Shown in pieces: positions 40,944-51,922 of a stretch of DNA of 64,000 nt. This stretch comes from Cylindrotheca closterium (taxonomy: Eukaryota > Bacillariophyta > Bacillariophyceae > Bacillariales > Bacillariaceae), in the NCBI GenBank assembly GCA_933822405.4, contig CAKOGP040001803.1:124001-188000 (forward strand), written 5' to 3'. Position numbers and translations under genes: made by a program. The notes under the pieces were generated by a model that had not been told where the DNA came from, searched no databases, and saw only the letters and a program-made list of their open reading frames with translations. How positions within the stretch are numbered: the stretch's first letter is position 1; each line of letters begins with the position of its first letter.

Positions 40944-42650
40944 ATGTCAGAAGAAGTTCTCATGGAAGATCCTCAAGTCATCCTTGACGAAACTCTTGAC
41001 GAAATTCCTGAAGACGTCAAATCAATGCCTTCTATGGCGTTTGGAATACTTTTGTTCGTAATTGCCGCCGGAGCGTATTACTACTATGCTTTTGTTCTGA
41101 ACAAGAAAAAGAAGCCGACTGTGGAAATTGATGAAACCATGGCCACAAACACAGTCTCTCTGAAGGACATTAATTACCTTGCCAGTCGATTGGGTCCAAA
41201 TTCCACGCACATGGATGTGTTGTTGGCTGTTGCCAGCTGCCCTGACTCCATCAAGTATGGGACGAAACATCACGAAGCCAAAGAGAAAGCTAGAGCAGAT
41301 AGAATTGCTCAAGACGAAGAGGAAAAAGTAAACGAGAAAACCGATATAAAATCAACTGCGAAAGACAACCTGTTCGACTTTGATGATGAAGGTTGGGCCG
41401 ACGAGGATGACATGGATGACGAGTCGAAGCGCAAGCTAGAACTTGAAAAGAAGGCTGAGGAACAGAAGAAAAAAGACCTTGAACAACTTAACAAGGCTAC
41501 CGGAAAGGCGAAGATCTTGCTCGAAGGTATTGATGATGGCGTTATTGGACAACTGTGGGTGGAAAAAACTCTTGGATCCAACGGTGCTTGGCCTCCAAAA
41601 GACCTGAGATTTTTGGGTGGCGAAAAATTTGACTACAATGGCAAGATGGTTTCAGCGCTTGAGCACCGAGGTCTTCGAAGGAATATCTGTATGATGATGG
41701 GTCGCATCAACTCCATGATGCTCAACACTCACCCTGAATTGTGTAAGTTCTTATTGGAGTGATGCCGTTTTTCTTTGCCGTGTGACTGATAGACTGACAA
41801 CTCACACACCTACTCACTTACTTCGAAAATTGTAGTGGAAGCAGGAGGCAAACAACTCATTGATCAGACTTACTTTAAGGGTAGTGCAGAGTTCCGTCAA
41901 CGTTGTGCCATGCTCTTGGAAGCTGCCCTCCGAACTGCTGTTGCGTGTCGAAACTATGAACTTTGCAAGACTGTGGTACAAGCTGTAAGTTTGTTCAAGA
42001 TCGGATGCGCACCACCAGGGGATGTAGAGTGGTTTGACAAGATGATGGAAAAGCAATACAAGTGTTTACCACGATTGGAAATTGAGAATCAATCCATTGA
42101 ATGTCCTGGCGAGAACGAACTGGCGACGGGTGATACTTTGACGCTTGGCTTGGATGTCACACGAATTCACGCCGAGCAATTCACTAAGCAAAAGGTAGCT
42201 ATGTTACAAAAGCAAGGTATCCCACCACAACTGGCATTGCAGTCATACCGAGAGGGATGGTGGTTCCTGGTTCGAGCAGAACGCCTCGACGGTGACATTG
42301 ACGCTTCTACACTTGACTTGAAAACTGATGGTCTCTTGGGTGAAGTTTCCAAGAGCGATTTGGAAAAGTTCGAAAAGGCAACATACTCTGAGCGATTACA
42401 GACCGCGTGGCCTATGATTGTCCAGAATATCACTCAAAAGACGGGACGAGTGAAGATTCAATTTTTGGCTCCAGTGGTGCCAGGAAAGTATCGCTTTACA
42501 GTATCACTGAATTCACAGGACTTCTTGGGTGCAGATACGGAGATCAGTGTCGAGGGAACTGTTGTAGATGGTGCAACTGTCATTAGAAAACCAAAGGAAG
42601 AGAAGAAGATCGAACACGAGGATTCTGTGGAAGTCAAAAAAGACAAATAA
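40944..42650 (+). CDS. SEC63: Sec63-domain ER translocation protein lacking a J domain, two exons
   Basis: I predict a 537-residue protein from join(40944..41742, 41836..42650). The 93-bp intron starts GTAAGT and ends TTGTAG; the splice completes a Leu codon and joins THPEL to LEAGGKQL. A single membrane segment is seen at about 29-53 (MAFGILLFVIAAGAYYYYAF). A lysine-rich cytosolic stretch and a very acidic segment (about 145-160, DDEGWADEDDMDDE) follow, then a coiled region. The rest matches the Sec63/Brl region, including AMLLEAALRTAVACRNYELC, 'REGWWFLVRAERLDGD' and the closing Ig-like strand set (VKIQFLAPVVPGKYRFTVSL, FLGADTEISV). Sec63 works with the Sec61 channel in post-translational import. 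Canonical Sec63 has three membrane helices and a lumenal DnaJ domain with HPD; neither is visible here. It could be a paralogue specialised for another role. Confidence 0.75.
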
Positions 42651-42721
42651 ACGCGCTTTGCATTATAGAAAGATGATTTTCAACACACTAATCTGATGTA
42701 TGCTAAGTTCAAAGCTGCTAC

Positions 42722-43711
42722 TCAAAAACTAGTTTTTCTATCGCTGCATGACATTGTTGGTGGTTGTGATGACGATTGTTTCTGCATATGACCAAACCGC
42801 CTTTGAACCTCAGGGTCCACCTTGAGTTGGTTCAACAGTTCACAATTCATCGTTGTCATCATCAACAAAAGTTGGTCATCGCTGAGACTATCACCAAAGT
42901 TTTGGACGGTTTCTTGCATTGCCTCGATGCGAGTCGAAATGAACTGGTTAGAATCAACAAATGCTTCTAAATCTGACATCATCCTGAAGATCATTTCGTT
43001 CTTCATTTTTCTTTTTGATTTACCACTTGATCGATATTGGCCATGAAGGAGGTCGCGAAGTGATTGACTAACCTTTTCCCTTGAACCCAACTCCCCAAGC
43101 TCATACCATTGTCCTCCGATCAGTTTCACAAATCCCCTTCCAGTGGAACTTCGTCGGCGAATGGCATCGACTATCTGACTCACGATTATTGATTTCGAAA
43201 GCTTTCCCTCTACAGTTGCGTACTTTGGTGCCGTATTCTTGATAATATTCTGGAAAACTTCGTTCCCTGTATGATTCTTTGCGTCTTTCGAACGAGAACA
43301 AATGATGTCGAATTCACATGGAGTAAAATCTGGAGGAAGCATATTCCTATGTTTCATTCCAGGACCATTCGTTTTCTCTGTTGGTACGGGTTTCTTTGAT
43401 TCGTTTACATTGCGAAATACCGCATCGTCTATGAAGAATGGAACCATTACATCATCCGGTTCAGTTGATGCCGGAAAAGGTGCTTTATGTATATTGTGCA
43501 ACATCTCATGATCGCCATGAATTGGGACCATCGCTGTCTTATTATGACGTTCAGTTGGTGGCATCGATATGTTTGTGTGGATTATTGCCATTGTGAAACA
43601 CATGAGAGCTGAATGGAACCACATTTTGTTGTTAATCGGACTGTATCCCGAGTAAAACGTGATCATCGGGCGTTGGTCACTTTTTCCATAAATACGATAA
43701 TTTTTCGCCAT
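42722..43711 (-). CDS. Divergent DUF6824 domain protein with a hydrophobic N-terminal stretch
   Basis: This is a 329-residue single-exon protein from the ATG at 43711; the open frame runs 27 codons further to a TTG at 43792. A DUF6824 domain covers about 132-235: D-I-I-C-S-R-S-K, then NHTGNEVF, KSIIVSQIVDAIRRR, GGQWYELGE, and REKVSQSLRDLLHGQYRSS. Compared with the consensus, the GRG box is SRS and HPGN is HTGN, so the two best-conserved boxes are both altered. Before the domain lie ~130 residues with a hydrophobic segment (MWFHSALMCFTMAIIH). This resembles a signal anchor preceded by an alternative start, which is unusual for a family usually thought nuclear or cytosolic. It shares more pattern with the gene at 6108 than with that at 2088. 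Confidence 0.72.
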   Translation of the reverse strand: MAKNYRIYGKSDQRPMITFYSGYSPINNKMWFHSALMCFTMAIIHTNISMPPTERHNKTAMVPIHGDHEMLHNIHKAPFPASTEPDDVMVPFFIDDAVFRNVNESKKPVPTEKTNGPGMKHRNMLPPDFTPCEFDIICSRSKDAKNHTGNEVFQNIIKNTAPKYATVEGKLSKSIIVSQIVDAIRRRSSTGRGFVKLIGGQWYELGELGSREKVSQSLRDLLHGQYRSSGKSKRKMKNEMIFRMMSDLEAFVDSNQFISTRIEAMQETVQNFGDSLSDDQLLLMMTTMNCELLNQLKVDPEVQRRFGHMQKQSSSQPPTMSCSDRKTSF

Positions 43712-44493
43712 GCTTTGTTTAGGAATGAATTTATATATATTTTTTAAAACAAACGAATATTTAATAAAAGTTTTGTCAATTGCTGACTGCAATTATGGAC
43801 TCTAGAGTTTCCCAAACCCACCGACAAACCAGTGAAAAATACAGTACAGTAGGAGTTTGAGCTTCTCATGTCCAGTACTAGGTACACCTCATCACCAATA
43901 CAGTTCAGTAGGCAATCTAACAACTCAGTAGCACATGTTACGTATTCGGAAGTGGACTAAGTGTCTTTGCCGGCTGGCCAAAACAGTTCGGCCATGTTCA
44001 AAGCGAACAACAACAACAAGAAGGGAACAGTTCAATCATCACAGCAAGGAATGTGATAGCATGGTCATATCTTGTCAGCGGAGCAGTTGCCCTAAAAATG
44101 GGGTTCAACGAATTGGAAAAGAAAGATGTTAGGAGGTCTCGAGATAATTTCTCGTGTAATAATGCAGTAGCTAACAGCAAGTCAATCCATGATGATTGTG
44201 CTGGCTGCTTGGCTTTTGTGACAGAGACTTGAGGGATTCAGTTTACAGTGTTTGCTTGAGTGTAGAATTCACAAGTCTCGTAAATTGTTGCGTTCAATCT
44301 GTACAAATAACATGAAACTTACACCACACGTACAGTGTACCAGGCAGGTCCTGTAGTGATCTGTGATCTTTGCAAACCCAACTACAAACGGGCGGACCGC
44401 GGACAGACATCAAACAATGCTGGACTGCATCGATTGCTTTGAGTCGTCGTCCAAAATGCCACCCACAATGATGCAAACAGCCATCGTTCTGAC
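43712..44493. other. Divergent intergenic region, no gene seen
   Basis: AT-rich sequence including TTTATATATATTTTTTAAAA lies at about 43730-43749, upstream of the minus-strand DUF6824 gene, a possible TATA-like element. The remainder leads into the sulfatase. Short frames at 43935-44180 are opposed and unconvincing. Confidence 0.5.
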
Positions 44494-46366
44494 ATGGACA
44501 ACTTTTCTTCCAACTCATCGAGCCGTGAGACATCAGCTAAAAAATATGCATTAAATTTTGTCCTCTTCTGTATTCTGCCGCTTTCATTCTTTGCGGTTGG
44601 TCGGGTGGGCAGCGGAAGTCACGCCAATTTCCAGAAAACTGTTTTCGACTCCCTTCAAGCAGATGCGACATCTCAATATGCCAAACAATATCTAGAATCA
44701 TCTATACCCTCGAAATCAGCAGATCAACAGAGGCGCAGAGTCATGACTGATGAGCCTGAAGCAGAAGAGCCGCGAGAACCCGATGAACCGCTAAATGTTG
44801 TGCTATTTTATGCCGACGACTGGACTCAGAAAGTGGTTGGAAAGTTAAATCCTCTTGTAAAGACTCCAAACATTGACAAGATGGCAGATAATGGAATGAT
44901 GTTTACGCAAAATTGTGTTACGACATCAGTGTGCTGGATTTCAAGGGCAACGCTGATGACTGGGGTTTATTCTGCCCGGCATCGTCAAACAGAACCTTGG
45001 AAGACGAATAATATCTTTGATTTGCACCCTTGGAACGAAACGGTGTTTCCGATGCTTCGGCAGAAAGGATACTATACTGGATTAGTAGGAAAGTGGCACG
45101 GTCCTCACGTCGCTAAGAACATTAATATGGCGTTTGATCATCATCTCATGTACTATGGAAGACATTGGGAAAGTCGAAATGGTCAAACGCGGCATGTCAC
45201 TGACTTGAACCGAGAAGATGCTTTGAATTTCTTGCAGAAGCGACCAAAAGACAAAAAGTTTGTGCTGAAGGTTTCGTTTTTTGCCACGTGAGTATTGTTC
45301 CGTTGAAGGTTTGAGAGTGAATCAATGCAACGAGCAACACCCCCCATTGACACTTGTTTGTTCATTTTCTGATACAGTCACGCCTGGGATGGAAAATATC
45401 CGAGTTACCAGCCACAAAATGAGTCCAAGTCGTGGTACAATGACGTTACTGTTCCAATGCCCAAGACAAACACAGAAGAAGACTTTAAGAAGTTGCCACC
45501 ATTCTTCACGAACCGCAACGAGGGACGAAATCGATGGCGAAAGCGATTTGAACCTGCTTACTATCAGGAGAGTATAAAGGACTTGTATCGAATGGCAACC
45601 GAGGTCGACGTTGTTGTCGGTGAAGTAATCGAAGAGTTGAAGAAACAAGGAGTATACGAAAACACGATATTGATCTTTACCACGGACAATGGTAACCTAC
45701 ACGGGTAAGTTATGATCGCGTCTGTATCGTTTGGCATGCTACACTACGCGCTGGATAAAATCATTGCAAATGGCTGACAAAAAATTGTTCTCACCCCTTC
45801 GCACCCCGTCCAAATGACCATTCTGTTCACGCTGTCCCGTTTACAGAGAGCATGGTTTGGCAGAAAAGTGGTATCCTTTTGAAGAGTCCATTCGAGTACC
45901 ACTAATCATTCAAGATCCGAGAATGTCCAAGAGCAAACACGGTACGACTAGCGACAAGTTCACACTGAATATCGACCTTGCCCCCACATTAATGGGAGCT
46001 GCAAACATCAAGGCGAGTAGTTTCATGCAAGGTCGTAACATTGCTGATTTGTACCTGAAATCGAAGCCCAATTGGCGTAAGGATTTCTTTTACGAATACA
46101 ATCGCGGACATCCCATCACTGGAGAAGGTCATCAGGGAACCAATTGGATCGATGCTAGTTTTGCATTGGTCACCAAGGAATGGAAGTACATTTACTGGCC
46201 AGAGCACAAATACGAGCAACTATTTCATCGAACCATGGACCCTTATGAAGAATCTGATATTATGCGCAATCAAACAGCGCTACAAACCACAAAAGAGATT
46301 TACTTCAAAATGAAGGCCCGATACAACTTTTTGAAGATGTGGGCACAAAGTGGAAAACGGGTATAG
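44494..46366 (+). CDS. Sulfatase family protein, three exons
   Basis: I predict a 546-residue protein from join(44494..45287, 45378..45704, 45847..46366). The introns are 90 and 142 bp with GTGAGT/GTAAGT donors and ATACAG/TTACAG acceptors. Splicing restores FFAT-HAWDG and TTDNGNLHG-EHGLAEKW, both standard sulfatase motifs. A single hydrophobic segment at about 17-38 (ALNFVLFCILPLSFFAVG) is a signal anchor, so the enzyme faces the secretory lumen or cell exterior. Metal-site elements are visible: FYADDW, TPNIDKMADNG, GKWHGPH and TTDNG. The active-site segment is SVC-W-I-S-R-ATLMTG with Cys147. The usual motif recognised by the formylglycine-generating enzyme is C-x-P-S-R; here the third position is Ile. 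The substrate, probably a sulfated polysaccharide or ester, cannot be told from sequence. Confidence 0.88.
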
Positions 46367-47387
46367 GGCGGGAAAGAAAGAAGGAAGGAAGGATCTACAA
46401 TGAAAGACTATGGAGATGTAGGTGATTCTTAAAAACCATGAAAATATAGAGATACTGTTTTATTATTACATCATGCTTCGCTAGCTGTTGTCTTCCTCTA
46501 GTACCGGGTACCGGTACAGAGTGATACCGGTACCAGGTACCGGTAGTAGGAACGGGCCGAATTATCATTGTCATTGGTGTGAGATAACGGTACCAGTAAA
46601 GGTATGTCACGACTCCTCAGACTCGTACAGTCTACGTGCAATGTAATTGGCGCGGTCCTGCAGGCGTGTGTTGAAGCTAAGATTCGATGTTGGGGAATCT
46701 TTGTCTTAGATCTTAGCAACATTAGTGATATTGAAAAGTAATCTATCTTGACTAATTTCATTCCAAGCTGCAAGACTGTCATGGAAAACTGATAATGTGA
46801 AGTGATTACTTTCATTCTTATCTGTTGCCACGAATGAATGAACGCTTCCTTCGTATCATCTTATCATCGTCGGAAGTAGCACTTAAAATGTGACTCATTC
46901 GAGTTCGTTGATCACAGATGACGTCAGGGCGGGTCGTGCCGATGGCCGTAAAAGTCCACGTACTTCATGTACTGGATGGTGGGTTGTTCTTTTGAAAAAC
47001 AAAAGATGTAAATTCAACAAACGGTGTGTGTGACAAAATTCAATTGCCATCTGCTTCTACTAGAAGCTGGGAAAGCATCATCACAATTCCCAAATTTGGT
47101 TCAGAGTTCACACTAACTTTCATTTATTTGATGAAGCTGAAATTGAACTCATCTATCCTACGATTACTCAAAGAGCACTGAAAAACCAAACTTTTGGCAG
47201 TCCCACGACACATTCCTGTCAACTGATTGCACATACGTTTGTCTATATATTTTACGCCATCCCCAATCCTCCTCCGATTTTGCAATTTGCTGGGTCCCTC
47301 AAGCACTGAGAAAGCACCCGATTCCTTTGCTGAAGCTACATCCGCATTGCTTCAAACAGCATCGAATATCAGAGCATACATCAGAAA
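46367..47387. other. Intergenic with palindromic elements, no gene seen
   Basis: About 1 kb lies between the sulfatase and GPI genes. It contains a dense GGTACC/ACCGGT cluster (46501-46545) and a perfect TGACGTCA CRE palindrome at 46919-46926, about 460 bp upstream of the GPI start. Short frames on the minus strand read through these repeats and are not taken as genes. Confidence 0.6.
46501..46545. repeat. GGTACC/ACCGGT palindrome cluster
   Basis: The stretch 46501-46517 is built of overlapping GTACCGG units. 46525-46545 is a perfect inverted repeat with 10-bp arms (TACCGGTACC / GGTACCGGTA) around a single central A. A further GGTACCAGTA lies at about 46589. It could be a remnant of a small inverted-repeat element or a protein-binding array. 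Confidence 0.85.
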
Positions 47388-49742
47388 ATGAGAATACATA
47401 CTGACACTATTGCTGTCACAGCTGTCGTCTGCAGCATCATTGTTGCTTCCACTGAAGCATGGTCTCCAGCTGGCCTCTTTCGGTTAGACCGACGACAACA
47501 CCTGATAAAACACCCACTTCCTACCAGATTGCAGATGGCTCCTCCACGACAGTCATCAGCACCAAGATCCGCCAAGGTTGAGGAAATTGAGAACCGAGAG
47601 TCCTCTCATAGCACCGATATCCCATCGGAAGCTCCTAGTTTTGTACATGAAGGAGAGTTGAATTATGCTGAAGAGGAACTACTCTCGTCATTAGCAGCCG
47701 AAGAAGGTGGTGGTAAGAATCTAAAGGTTCCTCAGATCCATCTACCTCCAAGACTTTCCAATCCCGGTGTTGGGTGGGAGCACCATCACCGAGCAACGAC
47801 CCAGTTTGTCCATGGGCATTTATCGAGAATGAAAGCAAACGGCGATCCTACAAAGTATTTGGTTTCCAACACAGATGAATGGAAAATATTGGATGAGCAC
47901 AAGGAAGAGATTGACGAGATTCACCTGCGAGACTTATTACAAGATTCTGAAAGATCAGGAGCCATGTATGCTGAACATGATGGTGTATACCTCGACTTTT
48001 CAAGGCAACGAGCAACGCTGGAAACCTTGGATCTGCTAGAGGATCTTGCGGAAAAGCAAGAATTGACCCAAAAGATCAAAGCCATGATGACGGGAGAAAA
48101 GATCAACTTTACTGAAAAGCGAGCCGTGTTGCACACTGCTTTGCGAGCGGATCGAACCGAAAAAGTCTATGTTGATGGCAAGAATGTCGTTGAAGAAGTT
48201 CATGAAGTACTTGATCAGATCAAGACGTTCACGGAAGGTGTCCGAAGTGGATCAATCCGTGGCTACACTGGCAAGCGGTTACGAAATATCATTTCTGTTG
48301 GTATTGGTGGGTCATATCTGGGACCAGAATTTTTGCACGAGGTGCTGAAGACTGAGCCAGAAGGAATCAACTCGGCCTTGGGCTACGATCTTCGCTTCCT
48401 GGCCAATGTGGATCCTGTCGACGTCGAGAGGACTTGTGCTGACTTGGATCCAGAAGAGACTCTTATTGTCATTGTTTCCAAGACTTTTACAACCGCTGAA
48501 ACCATGCTGAATGCAAGAACGATGCGCCAATGGTTGTGGGACTTCATGGGCAATGACAAAGAAGTTGTACGAAAACACATTGTCGCTTGCGCCTCGACGT
48601 CAGCGACGGAAAAGGTCAAGGACTTTGGCATTGATACGGACAAGTACTTCTTTCGATTCTGGGATTGGGTTGGTGGAAGATACAGTGTTTGCAGTGCTGC
48701 TGGTGCTCTTCCAATCAGTCTACTGTACGGCTTCAATCTGTTTGAGAAATTCCTCAAGGTAAGCAAGCCATTGGTGTTGTTTTGCTGAATGTCCATCATG
48801 AATATCTTTTAACACGTTAGGATGGAATCTCATCAATAATAGGGAGCTCAATCGATTGACAAGCACTTTGCCACCGCGCCCTTCCGCGAGAATATTCCCA
48901 TGATCATGGGAATGCTGGGTGTCTGGAATCATTCGTTTCTGAATTACAAGACGAGGACAACGCTGCCGTATGCTGAAGCCCTACTCAAGTTGCCGTCGCA
49001 TATTCAACAATTGGATATGGAATCCAATGGTAAAACCATGACAAAATTTGGAGTAGAAGCAAACTACAATGTGGGAGAGATCGATTTCGGTGAGCCAGGA
49101 ACAAATGGCCAACATTCCTTCTTTCAGCTGTTACACATGGGACAACCTGTTCCATGTGACTTTATCGGATTCTGCCAGTCGCAACACGATCTGTGTCTTG
49201 ATGGCGAGAGCTTTAGTTCTCATGACGAACTAATGGCCAACTTTTTTGCCCAGCCAGATGCGCTTGCGAATGGCAAGACTGCCGACGAAGTCCGTGCAGA
49301 AGGTATTTCCGAAGAAGATATCCCACACCGAGTTTTCAAGGGAAATCGACCAAGTATGTCATTGCTCTTACCCAAGCTAACGGCGTATGCAGCAGGTCAA
49401 CTATTGGCCATCTACGAACACCGAACGGCCGTGCAAGGCTTCATTTGGGACATTAACTCGTTCGACCAATGGGGTGTAGAGCTCGGCAAGAAGCTTGCCA
49501 TTGACGTCAAGAATCACTTGCAAGAAGCAAGAAATTCGGACGATCACGTGATTGAAGCCTCCAACCCCGCTTCCTCTAGAATTTTGAATTACTACGTGGA
49601 TCAGAGCCGTGACGATCACGTCTGCAGGGATGCAAACAATGCGAGCTCACTCACACGCGTCACACGAAAAACTCATGCAGATCACTCAAGATTACCGCCA
49701 CCTGTGCAGCATGACTTGGCCGGAAAAGGCGGACGACTGTAG
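47388..49742 (+). CDS. GPI: Glucose-6-phosphate isomerase, plastid-targeted, two exons
   Basis: I predict a 756-residue protein from join(47388..48758, 48843..49742). The 84-bp intron (GTAAGC...AATAG) is in phase 0 and joins FEKFLK to GAQSIDKHF. A signal peptide (VVCSIIVASTEA) is followed by W-S-P-A-G, a tryptophan +1 plastid signature; a long polar region then precedes the enzyme from about residue 150. The SIS-type catalytic core shows ISVGIGGSYLGPE (about 303-315), SKTFTTAETMLNART, 'FWDWVGGRYSVCSAAGALP' (about 425-441) and 'DFGEPGTNGQHSFFQLLHMG' (about 540). It interconverts glucose-6-P and fructose-6-P in the plastid. After NYYV the last ~45 residues do not resemble the usual C-terminal helix, so the 3' end could involve another splice or a genuine extension. 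Confidence 0.93.
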
Positions 49743-49947
49743 AAACTTTCACAATATTGCACTGTAGCTAAAATAAAATCATTGCAATGCGCTCATCAAC
49801 TCTTTTCGTCGCAGGTACTTCTGTAGTGTTTTCAAGTTGAAGTGAGATCGAATCAATCCTTCCACCTGGCAACGCAAATTTTGATTCCATTAGATCATCG
49901 ACGAACATCAAAGTCGTTGCATTCCATCTTCTTGTTTCATCACTACC

Positions 49948-51672
49948 ATGAAACACTACGGTTCTTCCCTTCTCCTGGCACTGGTCAGTGCTACAATCTG
50001 CGTGGACGATGCTTCAGCCTTTGTGCCCACAAAGATTCAAACCCAACGAACGCTTTCATTGAATGCCAAAGCAGAAGAAGTCGACTGCTTGGTTATTGGA
50101 GGTGGAATTTCTGGAAGTACTTTGGCACACAATTTGGACCGATCTGGAGCCAACATCCTCTTGGCGGAAGCCCGTGATTATTTGGGTGGAAATGTAAAGT
50201 CGCACAAGACCGAAGATGGTTTCATTTGGGAAGAAGGACCAAATTCCTATGCCACTCAACCCAGTATTGTTCGAATTGCATGCGAATTGGGAATTGAAGA
50301 TCAACTTGTCTTTGCTGACGAGTCTTTACCTCCATGGGTCAACCACAATGGAAAGTTGCATCCCTTGCCAAAGGGCCTTGGTGGAAAGGGGCCAAAGGGA
50401 CAATTGGAACTAGTGTTTGGACGGAATGGTGTTTTGAAATTTGCCCTCGTCGGAGATCTTTTGTCTTGGCCCGGCCGCATCCGTGCTGGAATTGGTGCCT
50501 TTCTGGGTCATGCTCCTCCACCGGAAGGCAAGGAAGAAACCATTCGTGAATGGGTCACTCGTATTCTTGGAGAAGAAGTCTTTTTGAGATGTATTGATCC
50601 CTTTGTATCGGGTGTCTACGCTGGAAACCCTGAAACTCTTTCAATGCAGGCCGCCCTTCCCAAAATTAATCGTATCGAGCGAATTGCTTATTCTATTGAC
50701 TGGAACAAGTTTGGTGCCATCTTCTACGGTGGATTGAAGCGACAAGTCGAACTCACCAAGGAACGGAAAGCTGATCCTCCAAACCCCGAATGGCCCGAGT
50801 TTGAATATGGAAACCCTGGATCTTTTAAGGAGGGACTCTCCACTCTACCAAATGCAATCGAAAAGAACCTCAAAGACAGAATAAGGCTAGAATGGAAGGT
50901 GACCAAGATTGAAAGATCTAAATCAGGCGAGGGATACACAGCTACCTTTGAAACACCAGACGGCAAGAAAACTGTCAATGCCAAGACGCTTGTCTCCACC
51001 GCTCCCGCCCACGCCCTGGCCGATGTATTAGCCCCCATCATGCCCGAGAGCAAGGACATTTTCCAAAAGATTCGCAAGGAGGTTGACCGTATTGGAATCT
51101 ACCACCCTCCTGTTGCTGCCGTCACCGTTGCTTACCCCAAATCAGCCTTCAAAGATGTCGAACTGGACAATGGATTTGGCAATTTGCAAGACCTACCTGG
51201 CTTTGGAAGTTTGAATCCTCGCACTGAAGGTGTCCGAACGCTCGGTACTTTGTGGTCTTCCTCACTATTCCCCGGTCGAGCACCCAAGGACTACAACTTG
51301 CTTCTGAATTACATTGGTGGATCTCGAGATGTCGGAATCAAGGATCTATCAGAAGAAGAAGTGATTGCCGAAGTTGACAAGGGATGCCGTCAAGTATTGT
51401 TGAAGGACGATGCTCCACCACCAAAGGTCTTGGGCATGAAGCTATGGCCTACTGCTATTCCACAATACGAATTGGGCCATTTGGAATTATTAGGCGAATT
51501 AGAAAAGGCCGAATCCAAGCTTCCTGGACTGTGGGTCTGCGGTAACTACCGATCAGGAGTGGCCTTTCCCGATTGTGTGACCTATGGATACGAACACGCC
51601 AAGGTTGTCAAGAGCTTTCTGGATACCACCAGTAGCACTTCTGACGCCAAGGAGGCCGCCAAGGTTGCCTAA
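49948..51672 (+). CDS. PPOX: Protoporphyrinogen IX oxidase (HemY/PPOX type), plastid-targeted
   Basis: This is a 574-residue single-exon protein from the ATG at 49948. The signal peptide (SSLLLALVSATICVDDASA) is followed by F-V-P-T, the ASAFVP plastid import motif. The FAD-binding dinucleotide fold begins at about residue 46 (CLVIGGGISGSTLAHNL). It is followed by EARDYLGGNVKS, WEEGPNSY, FVSGVYAGNPETLSM and, at the C-terminus, LPGLWVCGNYRSGVAFPDCV, all typical of plant-type PPOX. The enzyme oxidises protoporphyrinogen IX to protoporphyrin IX, the last common step of heme and chlorophyll synthesis. Length matches the plant plastid enzyme. It lies in tandem with GPI, 205 bp apart. Confidence 0.96.
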   Translation: MKHYGSSLLLALVSATICVDDASAFVPTKIQTQRTLSLNAKAEEVDCLVIGGGISGSTLAHNLDRSGANILLAEARDYLGGNVKSHKTEDGFIWEEGPNSYATQPSIVRIACELGIEDQLVFADESLPPWVNHNGKLHPLPKGLGGKGPKGQLELVFGRNGVLKFALVGDLLSWPGRIRAGIGAFLGHAPPPEGKEETIREWVTRILGEEVFLRCIDPFVSGVYAGNPETLSMQAALPKINRIERIAYSIDWNKFGAIFYGGLKRQVELTKERKADPPNPEWPEFEYGNPGSFKEGLSTLPNAIEKNLKDRIRLEWKVTKIERSKSGEGYTATFETPDGKKTVNAKTLVSTAPAHALADVLAPIMPESKDIFQKIRKEVDRIGIYHPPVAAVTVAYPKSAFKDVELDNGFGNLQDLPGFGSLNPRTEGVRTLGTLWSSSLFPGRAPKDYNLLLNYIGGSRDVGIKDLSEEEVIAEVDKGCRQVLLKDDAPPPKVLGMKLWPTAIPQYELGHLELLGELEKAESKLPGLWVCGNYRSGVAFPDCVTYGYEHAKVVKSFLDTTSSTSDAKEAAKVA

Positions 51673-51922
51673 ATACACTACTAGGATAGCACGCACCCTG
51701 CTTTTATATTTCTGAAATGTAACTAATAAATAGACAATGATGACATCATGACTCTTCTTCCCCTTACTGTAGCTTCCTCTTCCTTGTACGAAGTACCAGT
51801 TACCAATATTGTGCCACCAACCTGCTACTCTTCTGTTGACGGAGGATCAAATGACAGACGAAAAAAGTTGATGGAATCTTTTCGATTTTACTTTTCTTCA
51901 ATTTCGCAACTGAGGGATCACG

